A stretch of 64,000 nucleotides of DNA from Ferrovaceae bacterium. Lineage in GTDB: Bacteria; Pseudomonadota; Gammaproteobacteria; Burkholderiales; Ferrovaceae. Position 1 is the first letter of the stretch, and every line of letters starts with the position of its first letter. The notes beneath the pieces are model-generated. The model ran no database searches and was not told the origin of the DNA. It saw only the letters and a list, made by a program, of their open reading frames with translations. The stretch spans positions 251,129-315,128 of the forward strand of contig DAIDLC010000001.1 in NCBI GenBank assembly GCA_027449685.1, written 5' to 3'. Positions 51,586-60,187 of this stretch are shown here, one piece after another. Made by a program: the position numbers and the translations under genes.

Positions 51586-52899
51586 TTGCTTGTCGCGCTG
51601 CTTCTCCGATGCGCTGACTGGATGATGTGCCGACTTACCGCCCCTGTAAACCGCTACGGGCAGTCCTTGGTCTTTCCTCGGGAGCAAGCCAAAGTGGGGA
51701 TTTGGAGCGCAGCCCGCTGCCTGTTGTATGCCCGCGTATCGGTACTGGTGGCCTTGATTTTATTTGTGGGAATCCTGAGCCATTCAACCCTGGTTTCTGC
51801 TGATGGATATATCCCGCTGTTTGATTTTGGCGTTTTCTGGTCCGCAGCCACCCTGACCCTTCAAGGGCATCCAGAGCAGGCGTACGATGTGCACCAACTG
51901 CATCTCATGCTGCACCAGGTGCTGCATTTCCAGGTGGCCGAAGGGGGCTACGGCTGGTTTTATCCTCCCTTTGTACTGGTGTTGATCGGTCCGTTAGCTT
52001 GGCTAACACCTGTTCAGGCTTATCTCTTCTTCATGGGCTGTACGCTTTGCGGGTATTTATGGGTCTTTCACCTGGCTGCCCAAAAGATTGTGCGATTCCC
52101 CGGTCTTTGGTGGGGCGTGCTGGGGTTTTCGGGGGTATGGTACAACCTGATCCTGGGGCAAAACGGATTTGTCACGGCGGCACTGGGCGCTGCCGTGCTG
52201 CTGACCCTGGAGCGCTACCCGCTCAGGAGCGGTGTCTTTCTGGGTTTGTTGCTGCTCAAACCGCAACTGGGATTGCTCTTGCCGCTGCTTCCGGTCTGGC
52301 AACGGGCCTGGCGTGTTTTATTCAGCGCGGCTTTGACCGTGCTGCTGACTTTGGCTGGAGCCTGGCTTTTGTTGGGGACGGCCTCCCTGCAGGGTTGGTG
52401 GCACAACATCGATTTGGCCCGAGTGTTTCTGGAACGCGGGGGAGACAATTTTCTCTTCAAGATTCCCAGCCTCTACGCCTGCCTGACCTTGCTGGGGGCC
52501 TCGCACCCGGTAGCGTATCTGGTACAGGGAACGACAGCCTTACTCGCAGTGGTGGTGGTCACCAGAATCTGGCATCTCCCTGCCGACTGGCGCTTGCGCT
52601 ATGCGGCCGCCCTGCTGGGTAGCTTGCTCATGAGCCCCTATGTGTTTGAATATGATCTGACGGGGTTGATTTTTCCCTTGCTGTGGTTGCTGGATTACGG
52701 GCGAGAACGGGGTTGGTATCCTGGCGAGCGGCCCCTTTTGCTACTGCTCTGGGTGTTGCCCTATGTCATGACTTTGATAGAACCGCATATTCACCTGCAG
52801 TTGGCCCCTTTACTGCTGTGGTTGCTGTTGCTGGCGATTTGGCGGCGTGCGCTTCTGGACGCTCACCTTCCCGCCCATCCCATGAAATGCGGTGGATAG
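51586..52899 (+). CDS. GT87-like (DUF2029) integral membrane glycosyltransferase
   Basis: DFGVFWSAATLTLQGHPEQAYDVHQL, GWFYPPFVLVLIGPLAW, ILGQNGFVTAALGAAVLLTLERYPLRSGVFLGLLLLKPQLGLLLPL, LMSPYVFEYDLTG; N-terminal start uncertain. Confidence 0.8.
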   Translation: MLVALLLRCADWMMCRLTAPVNRYGQSLVFPREQAKVGIWSAARCLLYARVSVLVALILFVGILSHSTLVSADGYIPLFDFGVFWSAATLTLQGHPEQAYDVHQLHLMLHQVLHFQVAEGGYGWFYPPFVLVLIGPLAWLTPVQAYLFFMGCTLCGYLWVFHLAAQKIVRFPGLWWGVLGFSGVWYNLILGQNGFVTAALGAAVLLTLERYPLRSGVFLGLLLLKPQLGLLLPLLPVWQRAWRVLFSAALTVLLTLAGAWLLLGTASLQGWWHNIDLARVFLERGGDNFLFKIPSLYACLTLLGASHPVAYLVQGTTALLAVVVVTRIWHLPADWRLRYAAALLGSLLMSPYVFEYDLTGLIFPLLWLLDYGRERGWYPGERPLLLLLWVLPYVMTLIEPHIHLQLAPLLLWLLLLAIWRRALLDAHLPAHPMKCGG

Positions 52900-52917
52900 T
52901 CTGGTTTGTTTGCCGCA

Positions 52918-52940
52918 TATCGGCCCTGGCAGGACCGATA
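52918..52940. promoter_or_regulatory. imperfect inverted repeat upstream of rpfF
   Basis: TATCGGCCCT-GGC-AGGACCGATA: 10-nt arms, one mismatch; no following T-run. Confidence 0.45.
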
Positions 52941-53023
52941 CAGTGTTGTTCCATGAGGTGCACTAACGCCGGTTCGCGCTCACGCGAGAGGCGGCGGCAC
53001 GAATCGTTCAGGGAGAGAGGCTC

Positions 53024-53929
53024 ATGGAACTCGTCATCGATACGGCAGCGCTACTGCAGGCACGCTACACGCAGCTTGCAACCACCTTTGATTCCAGCCA
53101 GGGGATTTTATGGACCCAACTCAATCAGCGGGCGATTCCCTGTGTAACCCTGCAACTCCTGCAAGAGTTGCAGCACCATCATGAGGCCATCGAAACCACT
53201 GGAGGCATCATCTGGGAACAGGGCCAACCGGTGCCGGTGCGCTATGCGGTTCTGTCATCGCTCAAACCCGGGGTATTCAATCTGGGCGGGCAATTATCCC
53301 TGTTTCGCGAATTGATTCGCGCCAAAAACCGCGAGGCCTTGATGCACTACGGCGTGGAATGTATCAAGGTGCAGTTTTCGCGCTTGAACCGCTTCAATCT
53401 GCCGCTCACCACCATCGCCCTGGTGCAAGGGGATGCCTTGGGCGGCGGGTTTGAGGGGGTCCTGGTCTGCGATGTAATCATTGCCGAAAAGGGCTGCCTG
53501 ATGGGTTTTCCGGAAATTCTCTTCAACCTCTTCGCAGGTATGGGTGCCTACAATCTACTGTGCCGCAAAGTGGGCATTGCCACCACCGAAAAATTGCTCC
53601 TCAGTGGCAAAATGTACTCCTCGGACGAACTCTATGCCCTGGGCGTGGTGGACATGTTGGTGGATCCGGGTTATGGGGTCCAGAGTGTGTATGACTATGT
53701 CAAAAGCTCTGAACGACGCGCCAACGGCTTCCGGGCGGTGCAACAGGTGCGCCAGCGTTGCAATCCCATTGGGTATGAGGAACTGCTTGGGGTGGTGGGC
53801 ATTTGGGTGGATGCTGCCCTGCGTCTTAACGAGCGGGATTTGAAGGTGATGGATCGGTTTGTACGCTCCCAGGAAAAAGCCTTTCTGGCCCATCAGGAGG
53901 AACGGATCCCCGCGCGCAGGGTGGGCTGA
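53024..53929 (+). CDS. rpfF: DSF synthase RpfF-like (crotonase family)
   Basis: VRYAVLSSLKPGVFNLGGQLSLFRELIRAKNREALMHYGVECIKVQF, TTIALVQGDALGGGFEGVLVCDVIIAEKGCLMGFPEILFNLFAGMGAYNLLCRKVG. Confidence 0.88.
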   Translation: MELVIDTAALLQARYTQLATTFDSSQGILWTQLNQRAIPCVTLQLLQELQHHHEAIETTGGIIWEQGQPVPVRYAVLSSLKPGVFNLGGQLSLFRELIRAKNREALMHYGVECIKVQFSRLNRFNLPLTTIALVQGDALGGGFEGVLVCDVIIAEKGCLMGFPEILFNLFAGMGAYNLLCRKVGIATTEKLLLSGKMYSSDELYALGVVDMLVDPGYGVQSVYDYVKSSERRANGFRAVQQVRQRCNPIGYEELLGVVGIWVDAALRLNERDLKVMDRFVRSQEKAFLAHQEERIPARRVG

Positions 53930-55092
53930 CGCACCACAGACCGAAGCACGAGCAGGTAGGTGAGCAGTAGTACCGGTGCAGCCAGTTGCACGCCGATAAA
54001 AGCTGCGCTAAGAGAAGAGAGCAAGGGCAGTTGCCACAGAACCACCAACACCCAGCGCCAGCGTGGGTCTAGAAAGCGCCCGCCCCAATACAGTACGATA
54101 AGGGTGGCGCATAGATCATATTCCATTACATACGGGCTCAAGAGCAGGGAGGCCAGTACCGCCAGACTCCCCTTTTGTTCCAGGCTCACGTCCTCACGCC
54201 AGGCCCAGAGAGAACATCCCGCCACCAGCAAGGCCAGGCTGATGTGGGCGGCATAGGACCAGCCACTGGCAACCCCCAACAGGCGCAGAAAGGTATACAC
54301 CGAGGTGGTGTGATACCAGTAGTCACTGTGAAACCCGTCATGCTCCAGCAATGCCTGGGCCCAGGACAGACTGGACAGCCAGTGGTTCCAGACCCCATTC
54401 CCCAGCACCCACAGGCTGATGCCAGTAAGGCTGCCCCCGGTGAGCACACCCCAACCCATGGCGCGCCAGGCCCTGGTTTTGAGCAACAGCAGGGGCAAAA
54501 ACAGGGCCAATTGGGGTTTGATGGTCAGCAGGGCCAAAGAGACCCCAGCCCAGCGCGGGCGCTTTTCCAGAGAAATCAGGGTCAGGAGCAGGAGGGCGGC
54601 GGTCAACAGCCCATTTTGACCGCGCAAGAGGTTGAGCCAAAACCCCGCCGAGGAGAAGAGAATCACCCAGCGAATCCCCCCCCCCAGGGCGTGTTTGAGC
54701 GCCCCCATAAACAGTGTCAGGCTGAGCCCCGCAAAGGGCAAAAAGGCCGGGAAATACAGCGGGAGATAACCAAAAGGCAGGATGCAGAGATAAAACAGGG
54801 GAGGGTAGAACCAACCAAATTGTCCAAGAACCGCAGGAAATCGATCCAGCACATAACCCCTGAGTACCGGTTCCATATAGGCTTGGGCCGCAAGCCCCAG
54901 GCGCCACAGGTTGGCGGCCGACCAGTAGACCGTAAAATCGGAAACCAGAACGCTTCGCGGCGAAGAAGAACCTGGAATGAGGACCAGAAATGCCGCGGCA
55001 AAGCCCAGATAGAGGCCCAGAACGATTCCCCCTGTGCGCGTGATGGAGCGCGCGGAAAACAGGGGGGGGCGATCGCCGGGGGAGGGGGTCAT
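53893..55092 (-). CDS. GT87-like (DUF2029) integral membrane glycosyltransferase, second copy
   Basis: SDFTVYWSAANLWRLGLAAQAY, FGWFYPPLFYLCILPFGYLPLYF, LRGQNGLLTAALLLLTLISLEKRPRWAGVSLALLTIKPQLALFLPLLLL, LLSPYVMEYDL; ATG 55092 overlaps the rpfC stop. Confidence 0.8.
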   Translation of the reverse strand: MTPSPGDRPPLFSARSITRTGGIVLGLYLGFAAAFLVLIPGSSSPRSVLVSDFTVYWSAANLWRLGLAAQAYMEPVLRGYVLDRFPAVLGQFGWFYPPLFYLCILPFGYLPLYFPAFLPFAGLSLTLFMGALKHALGGGIRWVILFSSAGFWLNLLRGQNGLLTAALLLLTLISLEKRPRWAGVSLALLTIKPQLALFLPLLLLKTRAWRAMGWGVLTGGSLTGISLWVLGNGVWNHWLSSLSWAQALLEHDGFHSDYWYHTTSVYTFLRLLGVASGWSYAAHISLALLVAGCSLWAWREDVSLEQKGSLAVLASLLLSPYVMEYDLCATLIVLYWGGRFLDPRWRWVLVVLWQLPLLSSLSAAFIGVQLAAPVLLLTYLLVLRSVVRQPTLRAGIRSS

Positions 55093-57674
55093 GGAAGACT
55101 TCCAGACTGTCGGGGATCGTCTTGTGCCATGGCCGCCAGATAATCCAGCAAAGCCCCTTGGGTGTCCTGAAAGCACGACAGGGTTTGCTGGAGCAGGACA
55201 GCACCCTGTTGGGAGAGCTGCCCCCGTTCCAAAAGCATCCACGCCCGTGCGCAATCGTGCAAGCGTTGGGCTCCGAGGTTACCGCTGCTGCCCTTGATGG
55301 TATGCGCCAAATCCTTCAGAGCCCCCAGATCCTGGCGCTGCAGAGCGCTGTGCATGGCTTTTAGCAGACGCTCGGTTTCGCTTAGAAAACCCTGAATCAC
55401 CATGGGCATGAAATCCTTCTGATCTTGTCCCAACTGCTCCAGATGGTGCACGGTACTCCTCTGGAGTAGCGGCACGCCCGGGGTGCTCGATGGGCCGGGC
55501 ACGCTCGGCGGTGATGGAGCCGTGGTGGACGCAGTGCTACGCGTACTCCAGGCGGGTTGGACAGGTCGTGCAGCAACCAGTTTCTGCACGGCATCCAGTA
55601 ACGCCATGGCTTCGATGGGTTTGCTCAGATATAAATCGGCACCCGCCGCTTCGGCGTCGCGCATGGCTTCCTTAGTGGCGTTGGCAGTAAAGATGATGAC
55701 CGGCGTGGGGGGCTGTTCACGGACGGTGGCGCGATGAATGCGCAGTACATCCAACCCGCCCATCAAAGGCATGTTCATATCCAGGATGATCAGCCCGTAG
55801 CGGTGTGCTTCCAAGCGGTCCAGCGCTTCTTCGCCATCTTCTACCAGATCCACCTGATGTCCGGCATGCTCCAGGATTTTGGCGATGATTTTGCGACTGG
55901 TGGCGTTATCTTCCGCCAACAGAATGGACGTGCCCGTTTTTTCGGCGGCTTGGCGCGCATAGTGGTCCCGGAAGGAAAGCACTCCCTGGGGGGGCGGCGG
56001 TGCACCAATGCTGTGCAGGATCGTGAAGAGTAACGTCTTGTCCAGAGGGATGGGCAACACTGCGGCGTAGCCCAGGGCCAGCAGTGCGGATTCTGCGGAT
56101 GAAGGTTCGGGAGTCACAATGACCAGCGGTAATCCTGCTCCGGCGCCGGAGTGCACCCGTTGCACGAATGCTGCGGCCTCCAGCCCCACATTGCAGGGGT
56201 TGCACAGGAGGACCGTGGTGCGGTGAAACTGATCGGACCGGTACTTCAGGGCATCAAAAAAATGCGTGAGTGAGAGTTCATGTTGAAAGCTCACGGCCCA
56301 CCCGTGCAGCCACTGCGCCACGGTGGCGCGCTCCTCGTGTTTCAGGCCCAGGGTTAGCACGTGAATTGCGCCCAAGGGGGAGGGGGAAGTGGCGGTGGAC
56401 GGAGAAGTGGTGGTGGACGGGTGCTGCAATTGCAGCGGAACTTCAAACCAGAAGGTAGTACCCACCCCCACCCGACTGCTGACGCCCATATCTCCCCCCA
56501 GGAGCCGGGCCAGTTGACGCGCAATCGTGGTACCCAGTCCGCTACCGCCATACAACCGGGAAATGCTGCTATTGGCCTGCGTAAAGCTGTCGAAGATGGT
56601 CTCCAAAGCGCTTTCTGGAATGCCAATGCCGGTGTCGATGACTTCAAAGCGCAGGAGGGCCTCGTGGAGTGTTTGCTGTGCGGGCGTGATACGAATTTCC
56701 ACCGAGCCTTGGTCGGTAAACTTGATGGCATTGCCCAGCAGATTGACGAGAATCTGGCGCAAGTGCAAGACGTCGCCGTGCAATAGATAGGGCGTGGCGG
56801 CACTAAAACGCGACTCCAGACGCAACCCCTTGGCGCGCGTTTGCGACTTGAACATATCCAGGGTACTACGAATCAGATAGTGCAGATCAAAGTCCACGGC
56901 TTCGCTAACCAGCTTGCCACTCTCGATTCTCGAAAAATCCAGCACATCCTCGATCAACTGCAACAGCGTGCGCGCCGAGAGACGCAGGGTGTTGACCAGA
57001 TCTTGCTGTTCGGGATCGAGGGGGGTGGTGAGGAGCAAGTCGCTGGTGCCCATGACGCCATTGAGCGGCGTGCGCATTTCGTGGCTCATGTGGGCCAGAA
57101 AGCGGGATTTGGCCTGACTGCCCTCCTGGGCCAGATGCATGGCCTGATTGAGCTGTTTGAGTAGCTTGAGCAGATACAGGGGAATGAGCATCAGCGTCAA
57201 AAATAGCCCTATGGCAAGAGCGGGTTGGGTGGACCAGAAGGGATTCAACAGCAGTACGCTCAAAAACCCCACCAGACTCAACAGATAGCCGGTCATCAGG
57301 GCGCGCACCCCATAGCGGATTCCATTGCCCACAATGACCCATAAATACATCCAGAACAAGAGTACGCCCACGTCTTGCAAATAGAGCATCACATAGGAGA
57401 TGGCACTGATGTCGCTGAACATGGAAAGCCATTGACGGCGGCGGGAACCAGCCTTGCGGTTCAACAAAATCACCAGCAGGAACAGGGACACCAGCAGATA
57501 GAAACCGGAAAAAACCACGACGTTCAGTGGAATCGGCGTGTGCCATCCCCATTGGTGTTCGTACAGGGCGTATAGAAACAGCAGCGCAGAGTACAGAATA
57601 CGCAGGCTGACCTGCTCGTGTTCCCCCTCACGAGCTCGGACGCTGTGCCAAAAGGATTTTAGTGCTTCAGGCAT
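55089..57674 (-). CDS. rpfC: RpfC-like hybrid sensor histidine kinase (TM input, HK, REC, HPt)
   Basis: Multi-TM N-terminus; SRFLAHMSHEMRTPLNGVMGTSDLL; REC IILDMNMPLMGGLDVLRI; HPt DLAHTIKGSSGNLGAQRLHDCARA; adjacent to rpfG-like gene; start at MPEALKSF. Confidence 0.83.
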   Translation of the reverse strand: MPEALKSFWHSVRAREGEHEQVSLRILYSALLFLYALYEHQWGWHTPIPLNVVVFSGFYLLVSLFLLVILLNRKAGSRRRQWLSMFSDISAISYVMLYLQDVGVLLFWMYLWVIVGNGIRYGVRALMTGYLLSLVGFLSVLLLNPFWSTQPALAIGLFLTLMLIPLYLLKLLKQLNQAMHLAQEGSQAKSRFLAHMSHEMRTPLNGVMGTSDLLLTTPLDPEQQDLVNTLRLSARTLLQLIEDVLDFSRIESGKLVSEAVDFDLHYLIRSTLDMFKSQTRAKGLRLESRFSAATPYLLHGDVLHLRQILVNLLGNAIKFTDQGSVEIRITPAQQTLHEALLRFEVIDTGIGIPESALETIFDSFTQANSSISRLYGGSGLGTTIARQLARLLGGDMGVSSRVGVGTTFWFEVPLQLQHPSTTTSPSTATSPSPLGAIHVLTLGLKHEERATVAQWLHGWAVSFQHELSLTHFFDALKYRSDQFHRTTVLLCNPCNVGLEAAAFVQRVHSGAGAGLPLVIVTPEPSSAESALLALGYAAVLPIPLDKTLLFTILHSIGAPPPPQGVLSFRDHYARQAAEKTGTSILLAEDNATSRKIIAKILEHAGHQVDLVEDGEEALDRLEAHRYGLIILDMNMPLMGGLDVLRIHRATVREQPPTPVIIFTANATKEAMRDAEAAGADLYLSKPIEAMALLDAVQKLVAARPVQPAWSTRSTASTTAPSPPSVPGPSSTPGVPLLQRSTVHHLEQLGQDQKDFMPMVIQGFLSETERLLKAMHSALQRQDLGALKDLAHTIKGSSGNLGAQRLHDCARAWMLLERGQLSQQGAVLLQQTLSCFQDTQGALLDYLAAMAQDDPRQSGSLP

Positions 57675-57712
57675 CCAGCCATGCGTTCGGGGATGAGGTA
57701 GAGGTCGCGCAC

Positions 57713-58849
57713 TCAAATCAACTCTTGCAGATCGGTGTCGGGCACCGTATCCATCAGTTCCTGTTGAATCTGGAGAACGGCTTGTAGCTGCCCCATGAAG
57801 GCGTCCACACACAGCGAGTCGAAATGGCGCTCGCGATGGTCCTGGAGGTAGGCGAGTGCGCGCTCGTTGGGCCAGGACTTCTTGTAGGGACGCACGGATG
57901 TCAAGGCGTCGAAGACGTCGGCTACCGCCACGATTCGCGCCTCCAGGGGAATATCCTGACCCGACAGGCCCTTGGGATAACCGGTACCATCAAATTTTTC
58001 GTGATGTCCCAGGGCAATCCGGGCGCCCAGCTGCAGGATGGGCGAGGGGCTTTCCTTCAGGATGGTGTACCCGATGTGGGGATGGGATTTCATCACGGCA
58101 AATTCTTCCGGGCTCAAGCGTCCGGCCTTGAGAAGAATTTGATCCGGTATCCCGATTTTGCCAATGTCGTGCATGGGGGCAGCCAACTGGATCAATTCGC
58201 AGTAAGCGGCGTTCAGATCCAGCGCCTCGGCGATGAGACGGGCATAGCGCGCCATGCGCATGACGTGATTGCCCGTATCGGCATCGCGAAATTCTCCCGC
58301 CTTCGCCAAACACAACAGGGTGTCCTGTTCGCGTTCCCGGATTTTTTTGACCGCGCGATTCACGGCCACTTCCAATTCGTGGGAATGCTCCCGCAGGGAT
58401 TTTTCGTGTTGGCGCAACATCAATAAATTGCGGCAGCGAACCTTGCATTCGTAAGGATCGATGGGCTTGGTCATGAAATCGGTGGCCCCGGCATCCAGAG
58501 CGCCGTAGCGAACTCCGCGCTCATCGTGGGAGGTGATGACCACGGCCGGAACAGTGGCCAATGCCTCGTGAGAACGGAGGGCTTCCACCAAAACCAGGCC
58601 GTTCATTTCCTGCATGTTGTAATCCAGCAGGATCAAATCCACCGGATTGGCTTGAACCCATTCCAGGGCTTGGCGCGGCGAGGCAAAGGTGTGCGTGACG
58701 ATATCTTTCTGGATGCCCTGAATGACCCGTTCCAGGATGGTACGGCTGGTAAATTCATCATCGATGATGACCACCACGGGAGGGGCGAACAGGCTGGGGG
58801 CGTCCAGTTCCTCAAACTCTTCCGTCACGCTCAGAATGAATTCATTCAT
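57713..58849 (-). CDS. rpfG: RpfG-like response regulator with HD-GYP c-di-GMP phosphodiesterase domain
   Basis: REC VVVIIDDEFTSRTILERVIQ...LILLDYNMQEMNGLVLVEALR; HD LAAPMHDIGKIGIPDQILLKAGRLSPEEF; GYP LGHHEKFDGTGYPKGLSGQDIPLEARIVAVADVFDALTS. Confidence 0.88.
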   Translation of the reverse strand: MNEFILSVTEEFEELDAPSLFAPPVVVIIDDEFTSRTILERVIQGIQKDIVTHTFASPRQALEWVQANPVDLILLDYNMQEMNGLVLVEALRSHEALATVPAVVITSHDERGVRYGALDAGATDFMTKPIDPYECKVRCRNLLMLRQHEKSLREHSHELEVAVNRAVKKIREREQDTLLCLAKAGEFRDADTGNHVMRMARYARLIAEALDLNAAYCELIQLAAPMHDIGKIGIPDQILLKAGRLSPEEFAVMKSHPHIGYTILKESPSPILQLGARIALGHHEKFDGTGYPKGLSGQDIPLEARIVAVADVFDALTSVRPYKKSWPNERALAYLQDHRERHFDSLCVDAFMGQLQAVLQIQQELMDTVPDTDLQELI

Positions 58850-58851
58850 TG

Positions 58852-59427
58852 CTAAAAATAATCGGGTAAATTGCCGGGCTTCCACTTGATATTGCACCCC
58901 ATGCTGGCAAACTGCTCACCCCCAAAAGGCTGACCAGCCAACAGCGCGTCTGCCGCCCGGCGCAGATCCGAACCCGTGACCGGAGTCGGTTTGCCGGGAC
59001 GGCTGTCATCAAACTGACCGCGGTAATACAAGCGTTGGTGGGCATCAAACAGAAAAAAGTCGGGCGTACAAGCAGCGTGATAGGCCTTGGCAACCGCTTG
59101 GGTCTCATCATACAGATAGGGGAAGGTGTAACCTGCCAGGCGCACTTCTTCGGCCATTTTATCGGGAGCGTCCAGTGGGTACAGCGCGGCGTCATTGGCA
59201 TTGATGCCCACCACGGCCAGTTGGCGCGGTTGGTAGTCCCGGGCAAACTGGGCCAGGGCTGGACGAATGTGAATGACATAGGGGCAGTGGTTACACATGA
59301 AAACCACCAGCAGGGCTTTGGCCTGCTGGAAGTCTTGCAGGGACCAGAGTCTGCCCGCTGTGTCGGGTAGCGTAAAGTCAGGGGCCGCAGTGCCCAGGGG
59401 CAACATGGTAGACAGTGTTCGGGCCAT
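58852..59427 (-). CDS. thioredoxin-like/AhpC-TSA family protein
   Basis: LPDTAGRLWSLQDFQQAKALLVVFMCNHCPYVIHIRPALAQFARDYQPRQLAVVGINAND; CxxC in CNHC. Confidence 0.85.
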   Translation of the reverse strand: MARTLSTMLPLGTAAPDFTLPDTAGRLWSLQDFQQAKALLVVFMCNHCPYVIHIRPALAQFARDYQPRQLAVVGINANDAALYPLDAPDKMAEEVRLAGYTFPYLYDETQAVAKAYHAACTPDFFLFDAHQRLYYRGQFDDSRPGKPTPVTGSDLRRAADALLAGQPFGGEQFASMGCNIKWKPGNLPDYF

Positions 59428-59480
59428 AGGATTCCTTATGCTGGGGTGGGCAAGTGGACCTCACTCGCCCACGGCGTACT

Positions 59481-59750
59481 TTAATTTCTGGCTGCAATGT
59501 TATCATGCATTCGGTTGGAAATCTGACCCCCAATGGGGATGCCCTCGGTGAACAGAATCTTGACCCTCAGGGCCTTGAACGAGTAGCCACGGTCCAGACG
59601 GTTCATCACCGGGATCAAGCGATTCAGGCTCTCGCAGTAGGCGTTGGTGACGGGGTGCCAGAATTGGTTAGGGAATTGGCACTCTGGTGTTTTCCACCAG
59701 ATGTACTTGCTGGCAAGCGGCTTCAATAGCTCCGGGCTGATCTGGATCAT
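59481..59750 (-). pseudogene. chimeric remnant: N-terminus of a DUF6922-like protein joined to the C-terminus of an ISL3-like transposase
   Basis: MIQISPELLKPLASKYIWWKTPE (conserved-hypothetical start) directly followed by WHPVTNAYCESLNRLIPVMNRLDRGYSFKALRVKILFTEG (ISL3 C-terminus). Confidence 0.6.
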
Positions 59751-59900
59751 GAGGGCAGCTCTTCAACACACATTTGCGATTTTTGGCCCTATGAATCCTA
59801 CGCCATCAGAATCGAGGCCGCAACACGCTTTGGCGATGTTGTATGCCGTTGTTACACTCATTCGCCGTTCTGACGCCTGCCCACTTTTATGAATAGCCAG

Positions 59901-59936
59901 AAATAAAAAAAGGGCTTGCATCGCTGCAAACCCTTT
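59901..59936 (-). terminator. Rho-independent terminator downstream of tRNA-Asn fragment
   Basis: AAAGGG-c-TTGCA-tcgc-TGCAA-a-CCCTTT hairpin with an A-rich run on + strand (T-run on - strand). Confidence 0.75.
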
Positions 59937-59943
59937 ATCTATT

Positions 59944-59990
59944 TGGCTCCCCAACCTGGGCTCGAACCAGGGACCTGCGGATTAACAGTC
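59944..59990 (-). tRNA. truncated tRNA-Asn(GUU), 3' 47 nt only (probable att remnant)
   Basis: Reverse complement GACTGTTAATCCGCAGGTCCCTGGTTCGAGCCCAGGTTGGGGAGCCA: anticodon GTT, T-arm GGTTCGAGCC, acceptor 3' half, CCA; 5' half missing. Confidence 0.85.
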
Positions 59991-60187
59991 TAGCAATTTA
60001 AACAAATACATTTTTATAAACAACACCTTGCATTATTCGCGCATTACAATTTTACAGCTACAATAAGCAATAAACAGCGGGGTACAGTGTACCGTAGCTA
60101 CGTTTTAGCGTAAGCGGTGACCCTGGAATTGTCAGGGGGGTGCCGAAGTGATAGACGCTCTGAGGATGTATTCTCGGGAGTCTGTCC

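Noticed and set aside
54175-55143. 322-aa plus-strand ORF
   Set aside because: Shadow of the minus-strand GT87 gene; low-complexity Gln/Pro/Gly-rich translation
59763-59954. 63-aa minus-strand ORF overlapping the tRNA-Asn fragment and terminator
   Set aside because: Start lies in the tRNA fragment and reads through its terminator; no convincing homology
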